From: Sulfurimicrobium sp963741495
Lineage (GTDB): Bacteria > Pseudomonadota > Gammaproteobacteria > Burkholderiales > Sulfuricellaceae
Direction of reading: 5' to 3'
NCBI GenBank assembly: GCA_963741495.1
Contig: CAVUID010000011.1
Location: 124,001-188,000, forward strand
DNA: 64,000 nucleotides
Part shown: positions 1-8,354 of the stretch, in pieces
Position numbering within the stretch: the first letter of the stretch is position 1
How the letters are laid out: each line of letters opens with the position of its first letter
Notes under the pieces: model-generated
Seen by the model: only the letters and a program-made list of their open reading frames with translations
The model's database searches: none
What the model was told of the DNA's origin: nothing
Translations under genes and position numbers: made by a program

Positions 1-455
1 GCGGCCAGTTTTTCCATCAGCCAGTCCGGGAAGTCGGCCTGCACGGCGAGCGGCAAATCGGCAGTCGATTTTGCCTTGAGCTGTTTCAGCCATTCTTCTT
101 CGCTATCCATGAGCAGTGGCGCCAGTTCGCGCGCATTGATGCCTTGCAGCTTCATCAGGGTGGCCAGGGCGAGCTGGCGCGGGGTGGCCGCAACATGAGC
201 CTCGCGCAGCGAGGCGCCGTCCCTCTCTCCCTGTGGGAGAGAGTTAGGAGAGAGGGGGCCGATCAGGTGTTCAAGAAAGCGTTTGCGGCGCAACGCAGCA
301 TAGACATTTTCAGCCACGAAGGCGCGGTCCTGGCTGCCGAGCTCGCGGTGGATACGAAAGTAATTGTGCAGGTTGGCGTCGGCGGGCTCGTGCAGGCGCA
401 TGACGGATTGCAGGGCGTGGACCAGGTGGCCGAAGCGGGAAACAGGAATGGACAT
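1..455 (-). CDS. RsmB/NOP-family 16S rRNA cytosine-5 methyltransferase, N-terminal part
   Basis: The frame is open to the window edge, so only about 151 N-terminal residues are visible and the SAM-binding catalytic half lies beyond base 1. The N-terminus carries the pattern of the proteobacterial RsmB-like N-terminal RNA-binding (NusB-like) domain, for example LGSQDRAFVAENVYAALRRK at about residues 40-59. Family members methylate a cytosine of 16S rRNA in the cytoplasm. The ATG lies two bases after the stop of the DUF3108 gene, so it is the last gene of the purM-purN-DUF3108 operon. Oddly, residues about 67-86 are encoded by a REP-like palindrome (221-256) and a short adjacent hairpin read in frame, giving a PLSPNSLPQGER-type insert not expected in the family. 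Exact orthology (rsmB versus rsmF-like) cannot be settled from the fragment. Confidence 0.6.
   Translation of the reverse strand, partial: MSIPVSRFGHLVHALQSVMRLHEPADANLHNYFRIHRELGSQDRAFVAENVYAALRRKRFLEHLIGPLSPNSLPQGERDGASLREAHVAATPRQLALATLMKLQGINARELAPLLMDSEEEWLKQLKAKSTADLPLAVQADFPDWLMEKLA
221..256. repeat. REP-like palindrome inside the rsmB-like gene
   Basis: A palindrome of the type CCCTCTC...GGGAGAG followed by GTTAGGAGAGAGGG. The same motif family recurs at 26627-26664, 29218-29300 and 43170-43309. It is read in frame within the methyltransferase gene. The neighbouring bases 199-214 form a second small hairpin. Confidence 0.75.
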
Positions 456-457
456 GA

Positions 458-1447
458 TTATTCGATATCTAGGGCGGCAGCGGTTTGTTCCATCACGCTG
501 CCATGTTTGTCGGTGAAACGGATTTTAAGCGGAAGGTAATGATACTCTGTCGCCAGCCAGATTTCCGTGTTTTCTTCCCCTTCCTGACGCAGCTGGGCGA
601 TGTGCAGTGTCCTGATAGGCCCAAGAGGGGTTGCCACGGTTTCTTCTCCTTTTGACTGATAGCCGTAGTTACCCAGTTTGCGTCCGGTAGTGATGTGAAG
701 CCGGGTGCTGCCTTCCAGCGGCGGGGCGAAGGCGAGTTGATAGAGAAAGCTGAGCAGGTCCTGCGTGCCCTCTGGCAGGCTGGCAGTCTGCGTGTTGCCG
801 CTGGTGCCGAAGGTAAGCCGATTATCCTGCCAGTCGAATATCGCAGTATCAGTTTTCTCTGCGCTTTGCCCGCGCTGCACCCAGTAGGAATCGGGCCGCA
901 TGCCACTTGCTGTGATGATGCCCTGACTGATCTGGACATGGCGACCATTGTAGAAGAGAGACACGATACCGCTGGCTTCTGCGATTTGGGTGATGGAATA
1001 TTTTTTTCCGTCGCGCTTCCAAGTGTGCACGGCATGGCCAACGGAAAAGCCGTCCTGTCCCTTATATAAGTTGTAGTGGATTTCGGCGCGTTCCGGCAGG
1101 GTGATGGGGGCTTCTTCGGCAATTTTGCTTTCTGGCAGCGAGGGTGGGGCAGGCTCTTCCTGTGTTCCTTCAGGTGGTTGTTCGGGTTCCGCTGCCACGA
1201 TGGGTTCAGACGCTGCCGGGGCGCTGGGTATGGCTGGTTCGGCATGCTTGCGCGGCGCTGGTCTGGGGCGCGGCTTGGGTTTTGCCACGGCTTGCGGGGG
1301 TGGGGGCAGGGGCCTGATGGACGCTTCCATGACTGGGTCAGGCTGATATGCCGGCAGCGGAATGTCGGGGCCAAAAGTCGCGATCAGGTGAACCAGCAGT
1401 GACAGTGCCAGCGCCCAGAAAAAACGTTTGACTGTGGTCGGGGTCAC
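458..1447 (-). CDS. DUF3108 protein with N-terminal membrane anchor and proline-rich linker
   Basis: About 329 residues from a GTG start. I chose GTG 1447 because it overlaps the upstream stop as GTGA; the longer in-frame extension would run deep into the neighbouring gene. Residues about 8-25 form one membrane segment. They are followed by a Pro/Lys/Arg and Pro/Glu-rich stretch (about 45-125) like the periplasm-spanning linker of TonB proteins, then a DUF3108 domain (about 135-325). Its domain is similar to that of the gene just upstream, so the pair looks like a tandem duplication in which one copy gained an anchored linker. DUF3108 proteins are predicted to be envelope proteins of unknown function. 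Probably periplasmic with an N-terminal inner-membrane anchor. Confidence 0.75.
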   Translation of the reverse strand: MTPTTVKRFFWALALSLLVHLIATFGPDIPLPAYQPDPVMEASIRPLPPPPQAVAKPKPRPRPAPRKHAEPAIPSAPAASEPIVAAEPEQPPEGTQEEPAPPSLPESKIAEEAPITLPERAEIHYNLYKGQDGFSVGHAVHTWKRDGKKYSITQIAEASGIVSLFYNGRHVQISQGIITASGMRPDSYWVQRGQSAEKTDTAIFDWQDNRLTFGTSGNTQTASLPEGTQDLLSFLYQLAFAPPLEGSTRLHITTGRKLGNYGYQSKGEETVATPLGPIRTLHIAQLRQEGEENTEIWLATEYHYLPLKIRFTDKHGSVMEQTAAALDIE

Positions 1448-2166
1448 CGTTTGGCTGGATTGGGCTCGGCGTCTGCCGGAGGTGACAGGCTTTCCAGTTG
1501 CTGCACCAGTTTGCCGCCATCCTTCTCGTTGAATACGATGCGCACCGGATAGAAATGCCGGGATTTTGCCAGCCACAAATCGATGCCGTCTTCGCTCGGT
1601 GTGCGCTGCTTGGAAATGTGCACGGTCTGGAGGGTGCCAACAAGCGTTGACATGTTTTCTTCGTCAAGGACCCGGTAGTTGTTGAGGCTGAGTTTGCGCC
1701 CGTTGCTCAGGTGAATGTCGAAACGCCTTTGCCGTGGCGGCTGAAACATGAACTGGTAATGCTGGCTGATGCGATCCTGTATCCCCTCTTCGAGCGGTGC
1801 AGTTTCGACTTTCCCGTCATATTTGTGGCTGACAATACGATTCTCCCAGTCAAAATCGGCCACGATCAACTTGTTTGGATCAGATCCACGATGGTGCTCG
1901 AAATGCAGCGGACGCAGGCCGTTCGGAGTGATTTCCCCCTCGCTGATGAGGCGGATGTTGCCACGAGCAAAGAGCGCATAGATACCGATTGCAGTCGTCG
2001 TGCTTTCGATGCGATAGCGCTTGCCGTCCTGTTCGAAGTGTTCGGTGACTTTACCTACTTGCTGGCCGTTTTTCAGCACGCGATAGGTGGCGTCTATCTG
2101 CAGTGGCGGGGCTGCCTGTGCCGCGAAGCTGGCCAGCGCCAGCAATAGAACGATCAGGCGGCCCAT
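1444..2166 (-). CDS. Secreted DUF3108 domain protein
   Basis: 240 residues. An N-terminal signal peptide (MGRLIVLLLALASFAAQAA, cut near residue 19) is followed by a DUF3108 domain covering nearly the whole mature protein, with the typical alternating beta pattern (IDATYRVLKNGQQVGKVTE near the start). The family is periplasmic or outer-membrane associated and has no established function. The gene overlaps the end of purN by 13 bases and its own stop overlaps the GTG of the next DUF3108 gene, so it is translationally coupled within the purM-purN operon. This arrangement is common in betaproteobacteria. No catalytic residues are evident. Confidence 0.8.
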   Translation of the reverse strand: MGRLIVLLLALASFAAQAAPPLQIDATYRVLKNGQQVGKVTEHFEQDGKRYRIESTTTAIGIYALFARGNIRLISEGEITPNGLRPLHFEHHRGSDPNKLIVADFDWENRIVSHKYDGKVETAPLEEGIQDRISQHYQFMFQPPRQRRFDIHLSNGRKLSLNNYRVLDEENMSTLVGTLQTVHISKQRTPSEDGIDLWLAKSRHFYPVRIVFNEKDGGKLVQQLESLSPPADAEPNPAKR

Positions 2167-2785
2167 GGCGACTTCAGTGCAGATGCAGTGGCTTGCGAAA
2201 TATCCACTTTCACCCTGTTGTGTTCCAGGCCAAGGCGGCCTTCGGCAAACCAGCGGATGGCCTCTGGGTAAATCAGGTGTTCCTGCTCCAGCACCCGGGC
2301 GGCAAGTGTGTCTGGCGTGTCGTCAGGCAGCACCGGCACCGCCGCCTGGGCAATGATGGGGCCATGATCGACTGTCGGGGTGACGAAGTGCACCGTGCAG
2401 CCGTGAATTCTGACGCCTTCCTGCAAGGCCTTCTCATGGGTGTCGAGGCCGGGAAAGGCGGGCAGCAGGGCGGGGTGGACGTTGATCAGGCGGCCCTGAT
2501 AGCGGTTGACGAATCCTGCCGTCAGGATGCGCATGAAGCCCGCCAGCACCACCAGATCCGGCTGGAAACTGTCGATCATCTCAGCCAGCGCGGTATCGAA
2601 CTGTTCGCGGCTGGCATGCTGGCGGTGATCCACGACGGCGGTTGCAATGCCGTGCTGTGCCGCGATTTCCAGGCCCTTGGCTTCGGGCTTGTTGCTGATG
2701 ACTGCGGCGATCTCGACCGGCAGACCGGCTTCCAGGATCGCCTGCATGTTGCTGCCGCGTCCGGAAATGAGGATGACGATGCGCT

Positions 2786-2789
<4 letters not shown>
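2154..2789 (-). CDS. purN: Phosphoribosylglycinamide formyltransferase
   Basis: 211 residues, normal for PurN. The enzyme transfers the formyl group of 10-formyl-tetrahydrofolate to GAR, the third step of de novo purine synthesis, in the cytoplasm. The N-terminal strand and loop VILISGRGSNMQAI form the phosphate-binding site. The catalytic Asn-His-Asp set is visible as the N of INVHPALLPAF with its His, and the Asp of VDHGPIIAQ. The ATG overlaps the stop of purM by four bases, so the two purine genes are co-translated. The 3' end overlaps the following DUF3108 gene. Confidence 0.95.
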
Positions 2790-3835
<1,046 letters not shown>

Positions 3836-3941
3836 GTGTATTCCATGGGAGCAAAAAATTTGTGCCATTTTACCTCAAATGACAGCCATGCTGTTGGCTC
3901 GAAGTGGTTTGGGATTGGTCAGGGATTGAGGCATATGTGCT

Positions 3942-4974
3942 ATGATTTTTTGCCATATGACAGCAAAAATCCGCATTCTGCCCAGTGGGCGCGAGTTTGG
4001 CGCCGGCCCCCATGAAACCCTGCTGGATGGGGCGTTACGGGCCGGCATCGCCATTCCATACAGTTGCAACAGCGGTGCTTGCGGCGAGTGCAAGGCGCGT
4101 CTGGTTTCAGGTCGCCTGATGCCCGGCAGCATGCCCGATTACCACTTCAGCGCGGCTGAAAAGGCTGCCGGCTATTTTCTGACTTGTCAGGCCGTTGCGC
4201 AGGAAGATCTGGAAATTGAAATACGTGAAGCGGGTGGCGTCGAAGACATGCCGCTACAGCAGATTGAAACGCGGGTATTCAAGCTGGAGCGCCCGCGCCC
4301 GGATGTGTTGGTGGTGCATCTGCGTACGCCACGCAGCCAGTCCCTGCGCTTTCTGGCCGGGCAGCATGCCATGCTGGAGATTCCCGGCTTGCCGCCGCGC
4401 AACAAATCCATCGCCAGTTGCCCCTGCAATGCAATGAACCTGCAATTTCATATCCAGCGCGTGCCCGGTGACCCCTTTGCAGAATATTGCTTTAGCGCGC
4501 TGAAACTCAATCAAACAGTGAAGTTGACTGGCCCTTCAGGGCATTTCACTTTTGATGACGAAGCGACCGAGGAAGTCATTTTCCTTGCCTACGATACCGG
4601 TTTCGCGCCCATCAAGAGCCTGATCGAGCACGCGATATCGCTCGAATATGCGCAGCCAATTCATCTTGTACTGGGTGGCTTCCGGGGCAGGCGATCATTA
4701 TCTGGAAAATCTTTGCCGCTCCTGGCTGGATGCCCTGGATAATTTTTCCTATACCCCGCTGCTTGATGAAGGCGCCGGGAGCAGTCCGTTTTCTGATACG
4801 GAGACCGGACAATTGCTTGGCGCGCAGCGCATTGTCGCGGATCATCCCGATTTGTCCCGTTGCCGGATTTACATGACCGGCCCGGAGCATGCCGTGCCAG
4901 AGACGCGCGCCTTGCTGCTGGCGCATGGCTTGCCTGCCGCGCAATTGCATATTGATTCGTTTCTTCGTTTTTAG
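3942..4974 (+). pseudogene. 2Fe-2S ferredoxin/flavin reductase (CDP-6-deoxy-glucoseen reductase-like), frameshifted
   Basis: The first frame (3942 to the stop ending at 4742) has an N-terminal plant-type [2Fe-2S] domain, with CNSGACGEC at about residues 44-52 and a fourth Cys in FLTCQA. A ferredoxin-NADP reductase FAD-binding domain and the start of the NAD domain follow. The rest of the NAD domain continues in another frame up to the stop at 4974 (YWVASGAGDHYLENLC, then the C-terminal IYMTGPEHAV). The switch lies at about 4666-4670, where one extra base in CTTGTACTGG breaks the reading; without it the joined protein is about 340 residues, the family length. The family passes electrons from NAD(P)H to an iron-sulfur partner. 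Start may be ATG 3942 (GAGG upstream) or 3957. It is either a recent pseudogene or a sequencing error. Confidence 0.75.
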
Positions 4975-4976
4975 TC

Positions 4977-5655
4977 ATGAAACAGTTGCTGCTGGAAATT
5001 TCTCCCGCTTTTGAAGCCGACACTGGAGAATTTTGTTGTCGGGCGTAATGCCGAGCTGTTGCAGACATTGCAGCACCTGCTGGCGGGCAACGGGCGTGAA
5101 CGCGCCGTTTACCTGTGGGGCGAGTCCGGTAGCGGGAAATCGCATCTTCTGCGCGGGTTGGTCGAGGCGGCGCAGGCGGCAGACATGCCTGCCTGGCTGG
5201 TATCTGCCGGCGAGGCCATTCCTGCCCAGCCAGGTACGGGGGTGCTGGTGGCGGTGGATGATGTGGCTTTGCGGAATGCCGAGGATCAGATTTCCTTGTT
5301 CAACCTCTATAACGACCTGCGCGAAGAGGGCGGTTTTTTTGTGGCCAGCGGCCCGTGTCCGCCCGCGCAACTCGAGGTGCGCCCCGATCTGGCAACCCGT
5401 CTTGGCTGGGGGCTGGTGTACCAGGTGCAGGGCCTGAACGACATGGAAAAGGAACTGGCCCTGCAGGAACATGCCAGGGCGCGCGGCTTTTCCTTGCCGC
5501 AGGAAGTGCTGGATTACCTGCTGCGCCATTGGCGGCGCGACCTGCCTTCGCTGATGGCGGTGCTCGACGCGCTGGACCGTGTCACGCTGGAACAGCAGCG
5601 TCCGGTGACAGTGCCCCTGTTGCGTCAGTTGCTGCAAATCGAGATGGAACTATAG
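4977..5655 (+). pseudogene. hda: DnaA regulatory inactivator Hda, N-terminal frameshift
   Basis: From 5011 the frame encodes a 214-residue AAA+ protein with Walker A GESGSGKSHLL, the Hda/DnaA homologue that stimulates hydrolysis of DnaA-ATP after replication initiation. Homologues begin with a sliding-clamp-binding motif of QL-x-LP type. Here that sequence (MKQLLLEISPA) is present at 4977-5009 but in a different frame, which ends at a stop near 5049. Removing one T from the CTTTTG at about 5009-5013 joins both parts. As written, the AAA+ domain could only start at TTG 5011 and would lack the clamp motif. It directly follows the frameshifted reductase, two bases after its stop. Either a sequencing indel or a damaged gene. 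Confidence 0.8.
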
Positions 5656-5657
5656 CC

Positions 5658-6305
5658 ATGACAGAACCGCGTGAAATACCGGATGCCCTGCTCCTGCTGG
5701 CGCCAGGCTGCCCACACTGCCCGGCGGTGCTGGAAGGTCTGTCCGGGCTGGTGAAGGAGGGCGCTATAGGTCGGCTGGAAGCGGTCAACATCGCAGTGCA
5801 TCCGCAACAGGCGACAGCGCTTGGAGTGCGTACCGTGCCCTGGATACGGATTGGCGAATTCGAGCTGGAGGGCGTGCAAACGCCGGGCGAACTGCGCCGC
5901 TGGGCAGAGCTGGCCGGTACGCCCAGCGGCATGCCGGCATTTTTTCTGCATCTGCTCAAGAATGGCCGTCGCGACAAGGTGGAAGCCATGTCACGCCAGC
6001 AGCCACTGCGCCTGCTGGCCCTGGTGACGCTGCTGGCTGATGCGGAATCCAGCATGGCGGTGCGCCTGGGTATCGGCGCGGTGCTGGAAGAGTTCCAGGG
6101 CGACGCCATCGCCGAGGTAATGATTCCCGGCCTGGGCGAACTGACCCGCCACGCAGATGCGCTGACGCGGGCCGATGCCTGTCATTACCTGTCGCTCATC
6201 GGCGGCGAACAGATTGTGCCTTATCTGCGAGATTGCCTTACTGACGAGAACGCCGAAGTGCGGGAGATCGCAGCAGAGACGCTGGCGGAAATGGGCATTG
6301 AGTAA
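5658..6305 (+). CDS. Thioredoxin-fold protein with C-terminal HEAT repeats
   Basis: 215 residues from the ATG at 5658, two bases after the hda stop. Residues about 10-75 look like a small thioredoxin/glutaredoxin fold with a CPHC redox pair (LAPGCPHCPAVLEGL) and a cis-proline-type segment VRTVPWIRIGEFEL. Residues about 95-215 contain alpha-helical HEAT-like repeats, ending in LTDENAEVREIAAETLAEMG. The combination suggests a redox-active domain joined to a protein-docking scaffold; the partner is unknown. No signal peptide, so probably cytoplasmic. The stop is immediately next to the stop of the convergent EI24-family gene, with no space for a separate terminator. Confidence 0.7.
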   Translation: MTEPREIPDALLLLAPGCPHCPAVLEGLSGLVKEGAIGRLEAVNIAVHPQQATALGVRTVPWIRIGEFELEGVQTPGELRRWAELAGTPSGMPAFFLHLLKNGRRDKVEAMSRQQPLRLLALVTLLADAESSMAVRLGIGAVLEEFQGDAIAEVMIPGLGELTRHADALTRADACHYLSLIGGEQIVPYLRDCLTDENAEVREIAAETLAEMGIE

Positions 6306-7040
6306 CTATTTGGCCAGCACCAGCCCGGCTTTCTCCATGCGCAGTTTTTCCAGATCGTCGAGGCAGAAGTGGGTAAAGGCCAGCCCGATATACACCGGCG
6401 CCAGGAAATTGAGCAGCGGCACATACTGGAGCAGCCCCAGCATCCCGCCCAGCAGATAAAGCTGCTTGCCCGAACGCTCCATCAGAGTGGCGAATTCCTC
6501 CTTGCTTGCGTGTTCGGCCAGCGCATCGTAGCGAAACAGGCGCTGGTTGAGATAGGCGTTGAGCAGCACCGGAAACACCAGCGCCAGGGGTCCGCTCAGC
6601 AGCCACAGTGGCAAGGTGATGAACCAAAGCAGCAGATAAATCGCCAGTGCGGCAAAGCTGTTCCAGGCCGAGCCCAGATTGCTGCCGCCGTGTTCCAGAT
6701 GCAGATTGGGGAAACGGCTTTGCGCCACATGACGCACCATCATCGGCATGGCGAAAATCGACACGATGAGCAGGGCGGTGACATAAGCCAGCGGAATCAG
6801 GATCAGCAGGATCAGGAAAGTCACCGCCGAACCGGCCAGCCAGGTCACGCCTTCAACATAGGGTCCGACCATGCTGCTGGCCAGCCAGAGGCCCAGCGCG
6901 CTGGCCCAGTCGCCCCAGAACCAGACGGCCAGGCCGCCCCACAGCAGCAGAGAAAACCCCATGGGCAGCAGGAGCAGTGCCAGCATGCGGGGATGAAGCA
7001 GGCTTAGAAACGCGAGTTTAAGTGAGCTGATCAGATTCAT
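6306..7040 (-). CDS. EI24/CysZ-like inner-membrane protein
   Basis: About 244 residues from ATG 7040; the longer frame adds 26 residues that overlap the divergent promoter region. Five or so hydrophobic segments are visible: about residues 17-40, 45-65, 72-98, 140-170 and 190-220. The pattern fits the EI24 domain family (PF07264, the family of CysZ sulfate transporters and etoposide-induced protein 2.4 homologues). CysZ imports sulfate, but the betaproteobacterial members of this family are mostly uncharacterised, so substrate is not assigned. The gene is divergent from pcm. Confidence 0.7.
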   Translation of the reverse strand: MNLISSLKLAFLSLLHPRMLALLLLPMGFSLLLWGGLAVWFWGDWASALGLWLASSMVGPYVEGVTWLAGSAVTFLILLILIPLAYVTALLIVSIFAMPMMVRHVAQSRFPNLHLEHGGSNLGSAWNSFAALAIYLLLWFITLPLWLLSGPLALVFPVLLNAYLNQRLFRYDALAEHASKEEFATLMERSGKQLYLLGGMLGLLQYVPLLNFLAPVYIGLAFTHFCLDDLEKLRMEKAGLVLAK

Positions 7041-7108
7041 AAGGGAAAGTATACGGTATGGATTTGATAGAATAACGCGCATACCTCTTTTCTGGAACAC
7101 GCCTTTCC

Positions 7109-7792
7109 ATGACCACAAAAATCCATGCCGGGATCGAGCGCATGCTGCACGACATCGGCTGGGAGACTTCCGAGACGCGTGCCTGGATCGGTAAAACCGA
7201 GCTGGAACCGCGCGTCCTTGAGGCGATGAGGCAGGTGCCGCGCCATGCCTTCGTGCCGCGAGAACTGGAAGACTGTGCTTACGAAAATGGGCCCTTGTCG
7301 ATTGGCCGGGGGCAGACCATTTCGCAGCCCTTTATCGTGGCGCTGATGAGTGACTTGCTGGCACCTCAGCCACAGCATGTGGTGCTGGAAGTCGGCTGCG
7401 GCTCGGGTTACCAGAGCGCGGTGCTGTCGCGGTTGGTGACGCAGGTTTATTCCCTGGAAATCGTACCCGAACTGGCGCAGGCGGCACAGGAATGCCTGTC
7501 GCGTCTGGGTTATGGCAACGTGACGGTGCGGCAAGGAGACGGCTACCAGGGCTGGCCGGAACATGCCCCTTTCGACGGTATTATCGTCACCGCCGCCGCA
7601 CCCGAAATTCCGCCGCCTCTGGTCGAGCAGCTCAGGCCCGGCGGACGGATGGTGATTCCTGTCGGCCTGCCCCATATGCGCCAGGACTTGTTGCTGGTGG
7701 AAAAAAGCAGGGATGGTTCAGTCACAACCCGAAACATGCTGCCGGTGGCTTTCGTGCCGCTGACCGGCGACCATGGAGCAAAGGATGAGTAA
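7109..7792 (+). CDS. pcm: Protein-L-isoaspartate O-methyltransferase
   Basis: 227 residues. It methylates isoaspartyl residues in damaged proteins with SAM, starting their repair, in the cytoplasm. Family motifs are VPRHAFVP (about 43-50), the substrate motif IGRGQTISQPFIVA (about 65-78) and SAM motif I VLEVGCGSGYQSAVL (about 92-106). The later PFDGIIVTAAAPEIPP and LRPGGRMVIPVG complete the signature. The stop overlaps the start of greB by eight bases, so the pair is coupled. Confidence 0.95.
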   Translation: MTTKIHAGIERMLHDIGWETSETRAWIGKTELEPRVLEAMRQVPRHAFVPRELEDCAYENGPLSIGRGQTISQPFIVALMSDLLAPQPQHVVLEVGCGSGYQSAVLSRLVTQVYSLEIVPELAQAAQECLSRLGYGNVTVRQGDGYQGWPEHAPFDGIIVTAAAPEIPPPLVEQLRPGGRMVIPVGLPHMRQDLLLVEKSRDGSVTTRNMLPVAFVPLTGDHGAKDE

Positions 7793-8336
7793 AGCGTTTA
7801 CCCGGGAAAGCGAGGACGACGAAGATCTCGACGACTCGCCCAAGCTGCCGCAGGGGCTGAAAAATTACATCACGCCGGGCGGCTATCGGCACCTGATGGA
7901 CGAGTTCGAGCAGCTATGGAAAGTGGAGCGACCGGCGCTGGTCAAGACCATTACCTGGGCCGCCTCCAACGGTGACCGCTCGGAAAACGGCGATTACATC
8001 TACGGCAAGAAGCGCCTGCGCGAAATCGACCGCCGCATTCGTTTCCTTTCCAAACGGCTGGAACATTCCGAAGTAATCGACCCCGCACAGCGCGGGGATT
8101 GTGACCAGGTCTTCTTTGGTGCCACAGTGACGGTCAGCAACGCTGCCGGCGAAGAAAAAACCTACAGTATCGTCGGCCTGGACGAAGTGGACGTGGGCCG
8201 TGGCCGCATCAGCTGGGTTTCACCCCTGGCCAAAGCGCTGCTCAAGGCGCGCGAAGGCGATGTGGTGACGCTGCGCACCCCGGGCGGGGTGGAAGAGCTG
8301 GATGTGGTGGAGATTCGCTATGTTGCGCTCGATTGA
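7785..8336 (+). CDS. greB: Transcription elongation factor GreB
   Basis: 183 residues from ATG 7785. I chose this over an in-frame ATG four codons upstream because GGAG lies seven bases before it. GreB rescues backtracked RNA polymerase by stimulating transcript cleavage. The N-terminal coiled coil contains SNGDRSENGDYIYGKKRLRE (about 66-85), which carries the acidic tip residues and the tyrosine-containing GreB signature. The C-terminal domain has the FKBP-like fold (GRISWVSPLAKALLKAREGD). An acidic N-terminal stretch (EDDEDLDD) precedes the domain. Overlaps pcm. Confidence 0.93.
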   Translation: MSKAFTRESEDDEDLDDSPKLPQGLKNYITPGGYRHLMDEFEQLWKVERPALVKTITWAASNGDRSENGDYIYGKKRLREIDRRIRFLSKRLEHSEVIDPAQRGDCDQVFFGATVTVSNAAGEEKTYSIVGLDEVDVGRGRISWVSPLAKALLKAREGDVVTLRTPGGVEELDVVEIRYVALD

Positions 8337-8354
8337 TCCGGGAGCGGGCGCCGC

